A stretch of 64,000 nucleotides of DNA from Lycocorax pyrrhopterus obiensis. Its lineage: Eukaryota > Chordata > Aves > Passeriformes > Paradisaeidae. The stretch spans positions 146,663-210,662 of the forward strand of contig JACSVZ010000011.1 in NCBI GenBank assembly GCA_014706295.1, written 5' to 3'. Every line of letters begins with the position of its first letter. The stretch's first letter is position 1. The notes beneath the pieces were generated by a model, which did no database searches, was not told where the DNA came from, and worked only from the letters and a program-made list of their open reading frames with translations. This document shows positions 45,053 to 58,059 of the stretch, piece after piece. A program made the translations under genes and the position numbers.

Positions 45053-48000
45053 AACACCTGGTAAAGACAGGGAATCCTTTCAAGTTAAGCGTGATAAACT
45101 ATAACCTTTTGTAAAAGGATTTTTTCGGAGCTCACATGTTACCCTGATCAATCAATACGATAGACACAAATCCCTAGAATTGTTAATCATTCTCTGATCT
45201 TTTTATCCACAGAGCACGCAGTGTTCTACAATTTTAGAGCTATAATGAATCTCTGAAATCATATGAAGGTGGAACCAAATAATAATTTAATTGCCAGTAG
45301 CAATAATCCTGTTAAATTATTTGAGCAGGAAGAGCATATCCACCTGCCTTTGAAAGTTTGTGATAAAGTTAATGGTATAAGTTCTTCAGCAGTAATTGTT
45401 TGGGTAATCTCTGGATATAACACATAGGTAATGTAACCATGATTTTCTTGAATGGTTCCTAAATTGCACTGTGTTTTCTTAATAATTGTGCATGTTTTCC
45501 TTCATTTTCTAGCTTGTGTGGGCAAGAACAAAATACACAAGATACAAATTCATGAAGAAGTCAGGAGGTTCTGGATTGTTCACACATAATCTGTGACCAA
45601 AGCCTCACATCATACAGTGCAGTCTCAAGCTCAGCAAAAAGATTTTCAACTTAGAAAAGCAGAGTTTTTATAATCAAATATGTTACCTTTATTTATTCAG
45701 TAGTTATTTATATAATGCCTGCCTTTGACTTGCTCTTGCATGGTTTAAATGCTAGACACTCAAAATACATGCCAAAAGAACTTGGTCAGGTGACTCCTGC
45801 CTGAACCAGGTATACCAGTGCTCTGGCCAGAATCTGCTTATTGGTTTTCATGTGACATTCTCACGTGTTAAGAGTTGAAAGTGAAGTCTTGTTTTGAATC
45901 AGTCTAATAAAACATTTTCCATCTGGAATAGAAAAGACCATAGTTCCAAGCTTTTATGAAAGCCTTACAAATTAACTTGGGATGAATAAATAAAAGATCT
46001 TTTTATGTATGTGATTGGAAGAGAAATTTGTGTTCTAGCAGCTTCTCATGATTTATCCTAATGGTGGCAAATTTATTGAGATGTGAGAGAAGCAAGGAAT
46101 CTGCCTGCTTGTATATTTGAAAACAAGATATGTTTCCTCTTGTTGTCTAACAGCAGCTGCATCACTGGAAAATGTGTTCTAATGAGAATATTTACTTTTT
46201 CAATAGAAGACTAAACTGCTTCATAGAGCCCTGGATTGAGCCAAACTACTTTTAAAGCCCAGAAATTTAATTTTGAAAGGTGTCAACTTAGATTCTAGCT
46301 TTGTTCTCACCTGCTGCTGCTGCAGGTTTTCTCTTTTGGTGTCTAACTGACATACTGTGTGAACACTTAATAAATAAGTTGCACATAAGGTGGTGGAAAA
46401 AATGATATATTGCTATACTTTCTTCGACTTAATCACAGCCTATGCAGTACCTCTAAGGATCTGTAGGGTAATAAATTTAAGTTATCCTGGTAGGTATATT
46501 TTTAATAAGCTTTTACCCTAGACAGTTGCCAGAATGGGATCTGTATCTGTTACTGATTAATAGCTGAATTAGGAGCACAAAACTAACCTGTTCTTGAGAA
46601 TCAGTTGCTGGGATTCTATCAAGATGCTACGGAAGAATAGCATATGAAATAATATATTAGCAGCTTAGTATTTATATAAAAATATGAAGTGGTGAAATAG
46701 AAAGCCAGTATTTTGCAATTAAAAGAATTCTCAAAATGCCAGAATTGCTCCAGAAGATCTTTAACTCCTGTGCTGTTGTGATTAATAATTTTCTTAGGAG
46801 TTTCATAGCCAGCTTGCTCTGTGAAATTGTATCCAGAACTTAACACAATAACAGTTAAGTATTACTTAACATAAGAAAATATCTAGACTCGAATCAGACT
46901 GACAGTATATCTGGCCCAGCGTTCTCTCTAAGAAACATGGCCAACAGCACATATTTAGGGCAGAACATAAGCACAGGGCAAACAGGCAGCAATATTTTGC
47001 CAGAATACCCTACCAGCCTCTGGTGATTTCCAGCTTAGGGTCTTGAACTTTCAAATACAGACCTGATCAAATCTAATTTTTCATTCCTCCATGTCTGTGA
47101 ATAGGAAAAAGTGGAGTGACTCATGCAGGCAGATTTGCTTATTGGAGATATCTTTTATCAAAGTGGCAGTTGCCTAAACAAGGGAAATATTAGAGGCTGC
47201 CAAATGTTTAGTGGCTGTTTATTTCAACACTGACTATAGGCTTACGGGAAGATATCTCCAGTTTGCCTGGGAGCTGGCATTAGTGCCTGCACATTATTCA
47301 CAAAGATTTGGGTGAAAACATTTGATAAAAACATCAAGTGAAGCCACATTGCCTGTTAACCCCAGTTTGTAGGACTGCTTTTTTGTCTTTCCTGACATGC
47401 TCTGCTGTGATGTGTCATTCTTCAACAGGCATGTTCAGCTACATGGTGTCATGGCTGTATAATGTGATATATGTATCGTGAAAGGATTTGCCACAGCATC
47501 AGCTCTGAATTTTGGGGGAGAGGGAGGGGGAGAACTGTTTGGGATACTGCAGTCTGCATATTGGAAAACAAAGACATTTCCCAGTTATTCCTTTGCTGCT
47601 TGTAGAAAATATGGATATGGATGGTTTAATTTGTAAGTAATTTGTAGAACTTATACCTATTGCTTGTAGGCTTGTTTTAAGGTTTTCATTGTCCTCACAA
47701 AGTAAGCAATGACATCAGAGTGTCTTATTGTGAAGAAAGTGACTTGCCTTCATCACCCAGCAGAGAAGTCCCTGATGCATTTCGCTATTGATATTTACAG
47801 CCTAGATGTTTACAGAGATAAAAACGGCCTGTCAACTTGGAGATAGATATGGTAGATATCCCATAGTGTCACTTAAAAGACAGAAAATGCAACAGAGGTC
47901 AGGAGGAGAGAGAGCAAGAGGACACTGAGGACACATTCTTCCTGTTTAGGGCCTGTGCTGCTCCATTCTCCAGGCAGCCTAGCTCATAAGTACACCGGAT

Positions 48001-48414
48001 AAAAAGAAAGAGTTTTTGAAAGTTTGACTGTATTTTGGTTCATAATGAAACACAAGTTTGTTCAAGCAGGGAGCATAGCTGGCTAGTAAATTGCAAGTTG
48101 TGTGCCTTCCTGCAGCAAAATTTCTATTTTTTCATCCAAAAGGCTGAAATCCATAGCCACAAAACATGGGGTTCTGTGGGACTGATGGGAGAAGTGAGGC
48201 AGTTTTGGAGGTGTTCTTTGACCTCTCTGAAAAATGTTTTTTCATTAGCTGTGCTTGGCTCATGTACAGAATTTTGCCTTTGTGCAGGTGTTTTCACTTT
48301 TATATTTTAAGTGTCTAGTTGCCTGTCTTGGCAATTTGTGTTTGTATTTTTTTAGATGGTGAAGCCATTACAATTCAGTTTATTTTCAGTTTACCCTTCT
48401 ACTTTTTTTCCAAC
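45053..48414. other. Intergenic, no gene recognised
   Basis: AT-rich unique sequence without coding-like frames or recognisable repeats. Confidence 0.55.
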
Positions 48415-49140
48415 AGGGAAGTACTCTATAAGGATTCAAATAACGAGCAGTCCCCTATAGATCCAGATGAAGTCCAGTGTACACAACTCAAGTGGCATAA
48501 GTTTCTACAGAGTGCACCATTGTCATATGCCAACTCATTGGCAGTGATGGCACAGACAGAAAGAGAACAAACAGTGGATAATTTGGTTGCCCACCTCTGG
48601 CAAGATGAAGAAAGTTTCTCTTCTCCTATGGGCCTGCATCTCAGCTGTGAAAAGACTGTCCAAGTATGTCCAGCAGTTTAAAGAAGTGTCCCATGCCCTG
48701 CCAGTACAGACCAGTCCCTGGTATTGGGAGCAAGTGCTCCCCTGCACCAGAGAGAGGGGACACACCGTGATGTAACCTGTGGTTTTACCTGCATGATCAC
48801 AGGGAGGATATGGGGAAGTGGGATGGAAACCCCGCCTCTGCCCTGGGAGCACAGGTATGTGAGTTGAAGGAGGAACAACCACCACAGGAAATTCTTCAAG
48901 AATGCCATCGAGATCTGTAGGGGTAGAATCCATCTATTTCTGGGGTGACAGGGGTATCCCAACAGCTGATGGTACTGGAAACTGAAGTGAGCCTGACTGG
49001 GAATTGTTAGGGTAACAAATGTTGCTTTGAGGCATGTTAGCAGGGAAGAGTTAAACAGAAAAGAACACCAGCACCAGCAGCAGCAATGGCAGCTGACCCA
49101 AGCCTCGGAACAGTTTGAACAGGACTCCACTAGTGCATGA
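48415..49140 (+). pseudogene. ERVL-like gag remnant
   Basis: A frame running to 48681 (with EQSPIDPDEVQCTQLKWHKF) and an overlapping shifted frame to about 48775 (YVQQFKEVSHALPVQ) look like neighbouring gag pieces separated by a frameshift. A third piece follows to about 49140. Gag forms the particle core. Assignment rests on position upstream of protease and reverse transcriptase, so it is less certain than the pol calls. Confidence 0.55.
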
Positions 49141-49361
49141 AGAAACTTGGAACAGGACGCTCCTTTGCCATGGTTTTGGAGAGAACAGTAGAAGATGTCA
49201 AGAGGACAAATTTATTGTAGAACTGTGATTAAGCCTGTAAACTGTAGCTAAAAAAGCTCTTAGGAGTAGAAATACATATACTGAGCATTTCCAAATAAAA
49301 TCTTAGATTCACCCGCATCTCTGTTGGTGTCTCTCATCCCTTCATGTATCACAGGGAATGA

Positions 49362-49795
49362 ATGGCAAAAATCCCCCATTGTGACTGGTCCAGAGGCCCT
49401 GTGTGTATCCTTGGCGTAGATTACCTCAGGAGAGGGCATTTCAAGGAAACAAAAGGGCATCATGGGGCTTTCGGGAGAGCTGCTGTGGAGACAGAGGAAA
49501 TTAAACAGCTGAATCCTTCGACTGGTCTCTCCCTTCTGCTATGGGACTGCTGAGGCTTGAAGAACAACAGGTACTGATCACCACCCCAACAGCGCCTCGT
49601 CAGCAATACGGCACTGACTGGGACTGTGGGATGTCATCCATGGGGTGATCCATGAACTGGAGAGCTGGGAGTGCTTAGCAAGACATACTCATCCTTCAAT
49701 AGCCCCATATGGCATGTGCATAAGTCCATTGGAGACTGACAGTGGACTGTTGTGGCCTGAATGAAGTCACACCATCCCTGAGAATGGTGATTATT
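49362..49795 (+). pseudogene. ERVL-like protease end and reverse transcriptase start
   Basis: The frame from 49362 to 49553 includes ILGVDYLRRGHF, which resembles the protease C-terminus, then a linker. [10 protein letters not shown] near 49745-49775 marks the first conserved block of reverse transcriptase, where a CR1 then interrupts it. Stops lie between the two pieces. Confidence 0.6.
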
Positions 49796-50379
49796 TCATT
49801 CAGGAATACAGTGGCCAGCAGGACGAGGGAAGTCATTCTTCCCCTGTACTCAGCACTGGTGAGGCCGCACCTCAAGTACTGTGTCCAGTTCTGGGCCCCT
49901 CAATTTAGGAAGGACGTTGAGATGCTCGAAAGTGTCCAGAGGATGGCAACACGGCTGGTGAAGGGCCTGGAGCACAAGCCCTATGAAGAGCGGCTGAGGG
50001 AGCTGGAGCTGTTTAGCCTGGAAAAAATTAGGCTCAGGGGAGACCTTATCACTCTCAACACCTCCCTGACAGGAGGTTGTAGCCAGGTGGGTGTCAGTCT
50101 CTTCTCCCAGGTGACCAGGGATAGGACGAGAGGACACAGCCTCAAACTGCGCCAGGGGAAGTTTAGGCTGGATATTAGAAAAAAATTCTTCACAAAAAAA
50201 GTGGTTCGGCATTGGAATGGGCTGCCCAGGGAGGCGGTTGAGCCACCATCCCTGGAGGTGTTCAAATAAAGACAGTGCCATGGTTTAACTGATAAGGTAA
50301 TGTTAGGTCACAGGTTGGACTCGATGATCTCAAAGGTCTTTTCCAACCTAGTTTATTCCGTGATTCTGTGATTCTGTGA
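49796..50379 (+). mobile_element. CR1 LINE inserted in the provirus reverse transcriptase
   Basis: Starts near CAGGAATACAGTGGCCAGCA, contains GTGAGGCCGCACCTCAAGTA, GGTGACCAGGGATAGGACG and GGCTGCCCAGGGAGGCGGTT, and ends GTGATTCTGTGATTCTGTGA. A 175-codon frame stays open across it, one of the better preserved CR1 tails here. Retroviral sequence resumes directly after. Confidence 0.92.
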
Positions 50380-50905
50380 GAGCTGCTGTGCTGGACATGC
50401 TGGAGTTTCAGTATGAACTGGAGTCAGAGGCAGCCAAGTGGTGTCACCACCACCATTACCTACGTGTTTTTTCCATTCCTCTGGCAGTAGCGTGCAGGCC
50501 ACAGTTTGCTTTCACCTAGAGGGGTGTGCAGGACACCTGGAACTGACTGCCCCAGGGGTGGGAACACAGCCCCACTGTTTGCCATGGACAGATCCACACT
50601 GCACTGGAAAAGGGCAAGGCTCCAGAACATCTGAAGTACATTGATGACATCATTGTATCAGGGAACACAGCAGAGGAGCTTTTTGAGAAAAGGGAGAATA
50701 TAATCCAGATCCTCCTGAGGAGTGGTTTTGCCATAAACCAAAGTAAAGTCAAGGGATCTGCCCAGGAAAATCAGTTTCTAGGAATGAAGTGGCAAGGTGG
50801 ACATCATCAGATTCCAATGGACGTGACTAACAAAATAGCAGCTATGTCCCCCCCAACCAGCAGGAAGGAAACAAAGGCTATCCTAGGCTCTGTGGGTTTT
50901 TAGAG
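50380..50905 (+). pseudogene. ERVL-like reverse transcriptase remnant
   Basis: After the CR1 the frame resumes with DMLEFQYELESEAAKW. The catalytic YIDD box lies at 50637-50648, followed by KSKVKGSAQ. Several frame breaks separate these blocks. This enzyme copies viral RNA into DNA; the copy is inactive. Confidence 0.8.
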
Positions 50906-51019
50906 GATGCATATTCCAGATTACAGTCAGATTGTCAGCCCTCTTGTCTATCATGTGACATGGAAGAAGAATGCTGTCAAGTGAGGTCCCGAACATCAAC
51001 AAGCTTTTGAACAAATTAA

Positions 51020-51990
51020 ACAGGAGATTGTTCATGCAATAGCCCTTGGGCTGGTCAGGACAGGACAGGGTGTAAAAACTTGCTGTACACTGCAGCCAGG
51101 GAGAATGGTCCTTCCTGCAGTCTCTGGCAAAAAGTACCTGCAGAGACTCAAGAACGACCTCTGGGGTTCTGGATTTGGGGATACAAAGGATCTGAGGCCT
51201 GCTACACTCCAACTGAAAAGGAGATCCTGGCAACTTATGAAGGGCTGCTTCAGAACTGATTGGCACTGAAGCACAGCTCCTCCTGGCACCCCGACTGCCA
51301 GTACTGGGCTGGATGTTCAGGGAAGTCCCTTCCACATTGTGGCCCTGATGCCATGTGGCGTAAGCTCACACAGCGAGCTTGAATAGCAAACCCCAATTGC
51401 CCAGGGATCTTGCAAGTTACCACGAACTGGCCTGAAGCTGAAAGTTTCAGAATAGCGTCATAAGAGGTGGAGGAGAAGGTGATGTGCTGAGGAGGCCCCA
51501 CCACATAATCAGCTACCAGAAAAGGAAAAGCGATGTGCTCTCTTCACTGCTGTATCATAGAGATACACTGAAAATGGAAAGCTGCTGCATGGAGTCCTAC
51601 GCGACGAGTTGCAAAAGCTCTCGAGGGACAAGGCGGATCAAGTCAGGTTGCAGAGGTGAAAGCCTCCAGATGGCCTTGGATATCACTGAAAGAGAGAAAT
51701 GGCCAACACTACCTCTGCACTGACTCGTGGGTGGTGGCAAATGCCCTGTGGGGGTGGCTGGACTGATAGGAAAAGATCAATTGGCAGCACAGAGGGAAAC
51801 CCATCAGCGCTGCTGAATTGTGGCAAGACATCACTGCCTGGGTGGAGAACATGGCTGTCAAAGTCCTTCATGGAGGGCTGCCAAAGGACATCAACAACAG
51901 ACAGGTGGATTGGGCTGCCCAGATTAAAGTGTTTCAGGTGGATCTGGACTGGCAACACAAGGCTGAGTTATTTCTGGCTTGATGGGCCCA
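51020..51990 (+). pseudogene. ERVL-like connection and RNase H remnant
   Basis: Pieces in changing frames correspond to the - strand copy at 59708-60676, including an LPVLGWMF-type stretch near 51290 and an ALDI..REKWP-type stretch near 51675. A Trp-rich stretch near 51740 follows. RNase H removes RNA from the RNA-DNA hybrid; this copy is inactive. Confidence 0.65.
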
Positions 51991-52872
51991 TGACACCTCA
52001 GGTCATCAGGGGAGAGATGCAACCTCCAGATGGGTTTGTGATCGAGGGGTGGGTTTAACCATGGACCCCATCTCCCAGGTTATCCATGACTGTGAAACAT
52101 GCACTGCAATCAAGCAGGGCCAGATGGGTAAAGCCTCTGTGGTGTGGGAGACAATGGTGGAAATATAAATAAGGGGAGGCCCGGCAAATCGATGGCACCA
52201 TGCTCCTGCCAAACCTGGCAAGGCAAGCACAGCGTGCTGACAATGGTGGAAACAACCACTGGATGGCTGGAGATTAATCCTTTGCCTCACGCCACTGCCT
52301 GCAGCACAATCCTGGGCCTTGAAAAACAAGTCCTGTGGTGACATGGCACCCCAGGAAGAATTGAATCAGACAGTAGGACTCATTTCTGAAATAGACTCAT
52401 GGACACCTTGGCCAGAGAGCACGGGACTGAGTGAGTGTTTCATATTCCCTGTCACGGACCAAGCTCTGGGAAAGTTGAACGGTGCAATGGACTGTTAAAA
52501 ACCACATTGAAAGCAATAGGTGGTGGGACCTTTAGAAATTGTGGTCTACATTTAGCGAAGGCCACCTGGTTAGTTTTCACTAGAGGCTCTGCCAATGGAG
52601 CTGGCCCTGGTCAGCCAAAAGCTCCACGTACCGTAGCAGGGGATAAAGTCCCTGTGGTGCATATGAGAAATGTGTTAGGGAAGGCAGTGTGGATTCATCC
52701 TGCCTCAGGCAAAGGCAAACCCATGTGCGGGATTGCTTTTGCTCAAGGACCTGGGTGCACTTGGTGGGTGATGCAGAGGGATGGGGAAACACAATGTGCA
52801 CCTCGAGGGGATTTGATTTTTGGGCGAGAACAGTTTGTAATGTTGAATTGTATAATATTGGTTGCTGAATGA
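51990..52872 (+). pseudogene. ERVL-like integrase remnant
   Basis: Fragments encode a zinc-finger tail (CETCTAIKQ near 52097) and core pieces including LTMVETTTGWLE near 52240. A longer frame, 52435-52872, contains GKVERCNGLLKTTLKA and the C-terminal GCTWWVMQRDG. At least two frame breaks lie between 52060 and 52435. It aligns throughout with the - strand copy at 58868-59644. Confidence 0.8.
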
Positions 52873-54125
52873 CACTGTCAATGTGTGCCATTACTACCAT
52901 GGACAGTGAGTATGGATTGCACCAGATACCAGTCGTGTATTGCAGCGCGGGGCTGGATGGTAAAGTGCCGCAACCTTCCCAAAAGCGTCTCCAGGAGGAA
53001 GCCGCTTGGCGAGGCCACCACACTTGCACACACGTCCACATACACACACATGCGGATAGCTCCAGGAATGGATCAACAGTAAAGAGCCAAGGAAGGGTCT
53101 TTGTATGGGGTTCCACAGGAGAGGTTTAATGCAGCCACGTGCATGACAGGGTCCAGGTACAAAGAACATGGGACGGTACCGGTTTACATACGGCAGCGGA
53201 GAGAGCATCAGAGACCAATGATCTGAGAGCATGGGGAGGTACACAGGCGGGACTAGGGCATGGGAGCCAATAGGGAGCTCTGAGGGCGTGGCAATGGGGC
53301 AAGGGCCAATGGGGGAACAGGGAGTGGAGAACCTTCTAGGGCAGGGACATATAAGGTAACAAGGGGGCGGGGAGGCCAACGGGCCAACTGGGGAAGCAGA
53401 ACTGGGGTATATTAACATGATGGAACTAAGCATTCTGGGGGAAGTCTTTTTGGTCACCCTAACCTGGGGAGGATCTCTGGACTTAGGGGTGGTCCCACCA
53501 GTGGACTCCCTTTGGTCTGTAGGCCCACCAGACCCCACAGTCATGAGCTCCTGCTGCAGTTTGCAACCACCAGATAGCACATATTCTCCTCCTCTCTCCC
53601 TCTCTCCCTCTCTCTCCCCGCCTCTCTCCACCCCCCCCATATATATGCCTAGACGTATATACCTACACACACACAGACACACAGACATGAATGTAGTTGG
53701 AAGGTGTAGCATCTGGGCATGATGTAGATGCTGTAGACAATGTCCTGGTTCCTGCCAGGAGGGCGTAACTTTTGCAGCAGCCAGGAGAGGCATGGCCAGG
53801 ACCCTGGGGTTATCCAATACCACCTCACACCACGTGCAGTGGTGGTGTGTCTTTCTGGTTTTCTGGAGTGTGTGGTTGGGTGACACAAGGTTCTGCATGG
53901 TAAGTGATTGCATGTGAATAGTTCATCTGTTTTGTACGTGCCCTTATTGGTATTCTTGTTGTTACTGTTCATTTTCTAATTTCATTGCTCTTTCTAGTAA
54001 ATAGTTCTTATTTCAACTCTTGATCTTTACATTTCTGTGCCTCCAGTTCTCCTCTCTGTCCCGCTGCAGGGGGAGGGAGAAGTGAGCGAGCAGCATGTGG
54101 TCTGGGGTGTTTCATTGGGAACACT
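52873..54125 (+). mobile_element. Putative 3' LTR region with promoter-like elements
   Basis: Follows integrase directly. It has three CCAAT boxes (53215-53219, 53267-53271, 53306-53310) and TATAAGG at 53350-53356 on the + strand. A CT-rich tract (53586-53628) and a T-rich end near 53940-54030 follow, before TTTCATTGGGAACA. Start and end are inferred. The long - strand frame across it (52894-53913) looks spurious. Confidence 0.5.
53586..53628. repeat. CT-rich simple repeat
   Basis: An imperfect (CTCTCC)n tract in the LTR-like region, followed by CA-rich and TA-rich stretches near 53637-53690. Confidence 0.85.
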
Positions 54126-55745
54126 AAATTAGGGAATATCATTCCTAAAAAATGACATAGGGCCTCCTCCTTGTAGCATTTCTTTTTAGCCAAAGAACCT
54201 TTCAACCCTCAAATGAGTTTAAATTTAGTATATTTTGAAGGCATTTATTAATGGCTATGGTGTCTCTGCAGTCTCTGTACATCTCTTTCATTATGATAAA
54301 GGCAGAAAGGTGCAGATGGACTTGTGGAACCTGGAGCACAATTCTTGTCGACTTAGGGTTTTTTCCTAATCCTGAAGATGTGAGATTGCACAGATTGCAT
54401 GGGCGTACATGTGCTGCTAGAGTGGTTGTGGGAAGAAGCTCTGTTTCACATACTGTGAGGGCCAGCATGCCTGTTACCGTGCATTCAGCAACCATTGGAA
54501 AGCCAGCCGCTTCTCTCTGTTTTACGTCATTTGAAAGATGACAACTGAGGGAGGCATCTGTCTTTTTTTTGCAACAGGACTTTTCTTTCTTTCAAAAAAC
54601 TGTAGTTAAGCTATGATTAAGGTTTAAATATACAAGGTTATTTTTAATATTTGGAGAGGTAATCAAGCAGTGACCTCACTTGACGTCGATGGCAAAGCTC
54701 CCACTGACTGTGCTGTAGTGAGGTTTTCATTCAATAAAAAGGCAATAAAGAATCTAATTCATAATGAAGGGAGGAAAAGATGAATCAATTCAAACTGTGT
54801 GGGTAGATTCTTTCCTGTGCTGTTAACTGTGCAATGCCATCAAAACAACAAGGTCTGTCCTTATCTCCTGTAGTATTTATGGTTACTCTTTACTTACAAA
54901 TGACTGAACACGATTAGCCCTTAAATTAGCTGTTTGTTGTCTATGAAAACTATTGCGTGATGACTTTTTCTGAAAAAAACCTTGTTAATATTTTAACACA
55001 AGAAATACTTTGAAATTGTCTGAATTACAGCTTTTTTTAAATGATGTAAGGGTTGACCAGGTATTGTTTGTAGATGTTTTTTAAACAAATGTGTTTTTCA
55101 GTATGTATACTACATATATCAGAAATCCTTCTCTCTTTTTGTCCAGCGATAAAATAATAGTTTAAAATATCATAATAGTTATAACTATTATAAGAGCAAA
55201 TAATATGACCATTGATCCATATTCTTTCATTCAATATATCTTGCTGAATGAACATGCTAGAAGGTCATAGCTCAGAAATAATTTATTACAGTGTCCATAA
55301 TTACTATGAGTATGGCTTAGTATTTGAAAAAAATTACTGATATAAACTATTTAATTAACTCTGCATGTTTATTTCTGATTAATTATACTATATATAGTGC
55401 TTCTCTATTAAAAGAAATACTTACTGTCAGTAATAAAAATTGTCAAATAATATGCTAACTCAGTTCTGTTTGGCCAGCTCTGAGTGGTTGTTTTTATCAG
55501 TACTAGACTTAAATTTTTTTTAATTAACATTTTAATTTGCATGTCATTTTCAGGCAGAACAGAATCACTCATTTTTTTTTCCTTCTTATGGGTTATGCTC
55601 TTTAATTATATGCTTCTCAAGGTAATTTGAGTTATATTTATATAATAAATATGTATTGATGCACTATCTTAATAATCAGGGTACCAATATCCTGTTATTT
55701 CCCTACTTTTAAAGCAAACCAAACCCAATCCTTATACTGTATTAT
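54126..55745. other. Intergenic, AT-rich, no gene recognised
   Basis: Unique low-GC sequence with many TTTAAT/ATTAAT runs and no coding-like frame. Confidence 0.55.
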
Positions 55746-56600
55746 TGTCTCCGTTTGAAAGACAGGTGTCTGTCAAGGAAGGCAGGAGCCTCCCCTGAAA
55801 TGGAAAATGCAACCCCCTTCCCTCCGAATTATTATAATTTTGAAATTAAGGGGCTTTCAGGCAAAGATATGAGGGGTAGGAATAACAGTTCTTTACTAAT
55901 ATATATATATATGTACGGCAAGGCAAACAAACAACAATAACTATGGCAGTAACAGCAAACAGAACCACAAACCCAGTGCCAGCCCCTCTCGGCTGTAGGT
56001 CACCCCTCCCCCCCTCGGTGCAGTTCCAGTCACAGCTCGCAGGGGCGGCTCGGGGTCCCGGGAAAGGATGGACGAAAAGCTTCACAAACCCTCTGGGCGG
56101 CTGATCCCGGTGTCCGGCCGGACCCTCGGGAGCAGCAGGCTGGAACAGCAGAGACGAGCACAGATCCCGGGTGGCAGACGAGATGTAGCAAACTGCGGGG
56201 CTGCAGTGGGAGCGCCGGGAGGTCTCCGCTGGCCAAGGGTGTGCAGGGTTACAGTGCAGCGAACGGGTCCAAGCGGCGGCGTAGGGCAGGGCAGCTGCAG
56301 CTGCGGCCCGGCTCCCAGCAGGGCAGGGAAAGGTGGGCTTGGGAAGCGGGGTTTCTCAGGTAGAAGGAAAACAGCCGAAAAGCAGGAACCTCCAACTCCT
56401 TCTCCACACTGAGAGCACCAGCCAGCCCCGCCGCCCCCACCCCCCAGGTGAAAAACAAGTAGCTAGTTGGACTCCCCGCCCTCTGTGGCCGGCTCTTTTG
56501 TTCTTCTTAAGCACCTAGCAATCTGTCCCTCTGGCAACATACATGGGGAAAATTCTTTAAGAGAAAAACAAAAACAGGAGAACTCCTAAAACCCCCAACA
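55746..56600 (+). mobile_element. Solo LTR with perfect 5-bp TSD
   Basis: Starts TGTCTCCGTTTGAAAG and ends CCCCCAACA, flanked by ATTAT at 55741-55745 and 56601-56605. It is the inverted relative of 30298-31477 and 18839-21390, sharing GGGGCTTTCA and TAACAGTTCTTTACTA-like phrases. It contains a TA microsatellite near 55898-55912 and a CpG-rich middle. Five-base duplication fits an ERVL-type element. Confidence 0.85.
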
Positions 56601-58059
56601 ATTATCTATACTGACTAAATTCTAAAGTTTGCTCTTTTGTGTTCTGTAATAGAATGTCCTTTAAAGTGCAAGAGCTTGGTGTTCTTAACCACCATGATTG
56701 CACACATGATGAAGATTGGGATTATGCAGACTGCCCAGGTATGATTATCACATGACATCTTTTTCTTTTGCCTCAGAAAATGTATCCAAGGTATTTCTAG
56801 AAAATTCCTTAAATGAAACTTCAGTATGTAAGGTTTGCATATTGAATGAAAAAAACCCCTCAAGACTTTTACTTCTCAACTCTAACCAGCTGAAAAGATA
56901 TGCAGGTCTCTGGTCTACAGTTCTTTGACTACCCAGAAAACTAAAGTGTTGGGTGAATAGCTAAGTTGGGACACCTGGTCAAAATGAGTAAACTGCCTTG
57001 GTTTCCATGGCTGGAACCTGCCGCCCTTCTAAGAACAGGGTGAACTTCATGTGCTCCTTAATATTGTTTCCCATGATGTCAATTGTGATTTCTTCTGGTA
57101 TTCTCTCTGGCTGTGGTCTGTGAAAACAAAACCTGGAAGATTAAGGGAGAATTAATGAATTAGTAGTTGCAAACACAAATTTGGAATTATTAGAGCCCGA
57201 GGCTGTTATGAGATAGCACATCTCTCAAAAAAGGTGGTAGTAAGATCCCTGTTGTTTAGATATTGTGGTCCAAATTCAGTGTCACATGACTAGAAATAAG
57301 AGAAGGATTTAGTCACTTCTTTTGATACTGTCTTGTTGAATCTCTGACTTAATAGTTTCCAAATGTTTTTACATAAATTGATTATGCAGCTGCTGCTGGT
57401 TTCTTTATTTCAGCAGCTCTAAATGTGGGGCCCTCAGGAGAGCACAAAAATAGATTTGGGGCTGCCTTGGCACTATTGGTTTTAGGCCTGCCTGACAGTG
57501 ATCATAGCTAATGCGGCTGCAGAGCTCTTGGTTGGTACTGTACTGTACTGAAATTAATCCACATATTTGCTCTGCATCTGCTCTTCCCCTTGAAGAACTT
57601 CAGGAAGAATATTAGTAATGACCTTGGGAGTGAAAATTGCCCATAAGGAGGAAGAGCATACCTTACACAGTAAATACAAATATTTCTGAAACAAAGTTAC
57701 AGTGTGGGAACATTAAGATGGTGAATGCTTGCACATCAAGATTTACATACCACTGATGGGTTTTGTGTTAACTTTTTGTGCCCTTGACTCTGGATAGAGC
57801 TTCGCAGAAATCTTACTGAGCCCTTCTGTGCTGGGATGCGTCAAGTAAATTACCAGCAAAAACAGTGAGACTAGTGCCAAACTAAATGTGGACACTGCAA
57901 TGAATATTTGTAATTGTTTCCAACTGGGATTAATGTACTTTCAGTAGATGTATAGACACTGGATGAAATATTTAAAATTGCGTGACAGTTAAATATTTGC
58001 TAGTGTGGCTTGCTTTTGAGAAGTAGGAAGCCATTGTGATTCTTCCTTCTGTGTCACTG
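56601..58059. other. Intergenic, no gene recognised
   Basis: AT-rich unique sequence without coding-like frames or recognised repeats. Confidence 0.55.

Larger units (their letters stand above)
48415..54125 (+). mobile_element. Decayed ERVL-like provirus, + strand
   Basis: In order: gag-like frames (48415-49140), a protease end (about 49370-49480), the start of reverse transcriptase (about 49735-49795), a CR1 insertion, the rest of reverse transcriptase, RNase H, integrase (to 52872), then an LTR-like region. The gene order and the lack of any env-like stretch after integrase fit a class III (ERVL-type) element. Many stops and frameshifts make it inactive. No 5' LTR is visible, so the left end is truncated or unrecognised. 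Confidence 0.75.

Noticed and set aside
49742..50269. 175-codon frame
   Set aside because: It joins a few codons of retroviral reverse transcriptase to a CR1 tail and has no independent gene character.
52894..53913. 339-codon open frame on the - strand, the longest in the window
   Set aside because: It runs antisense through LTR-like sequence and a CT simple repeat. Its translation is dominated by Pro/Cys/Gly runs and a Gly-Glu-Arg tract from the simple repeat, with no domain signature.
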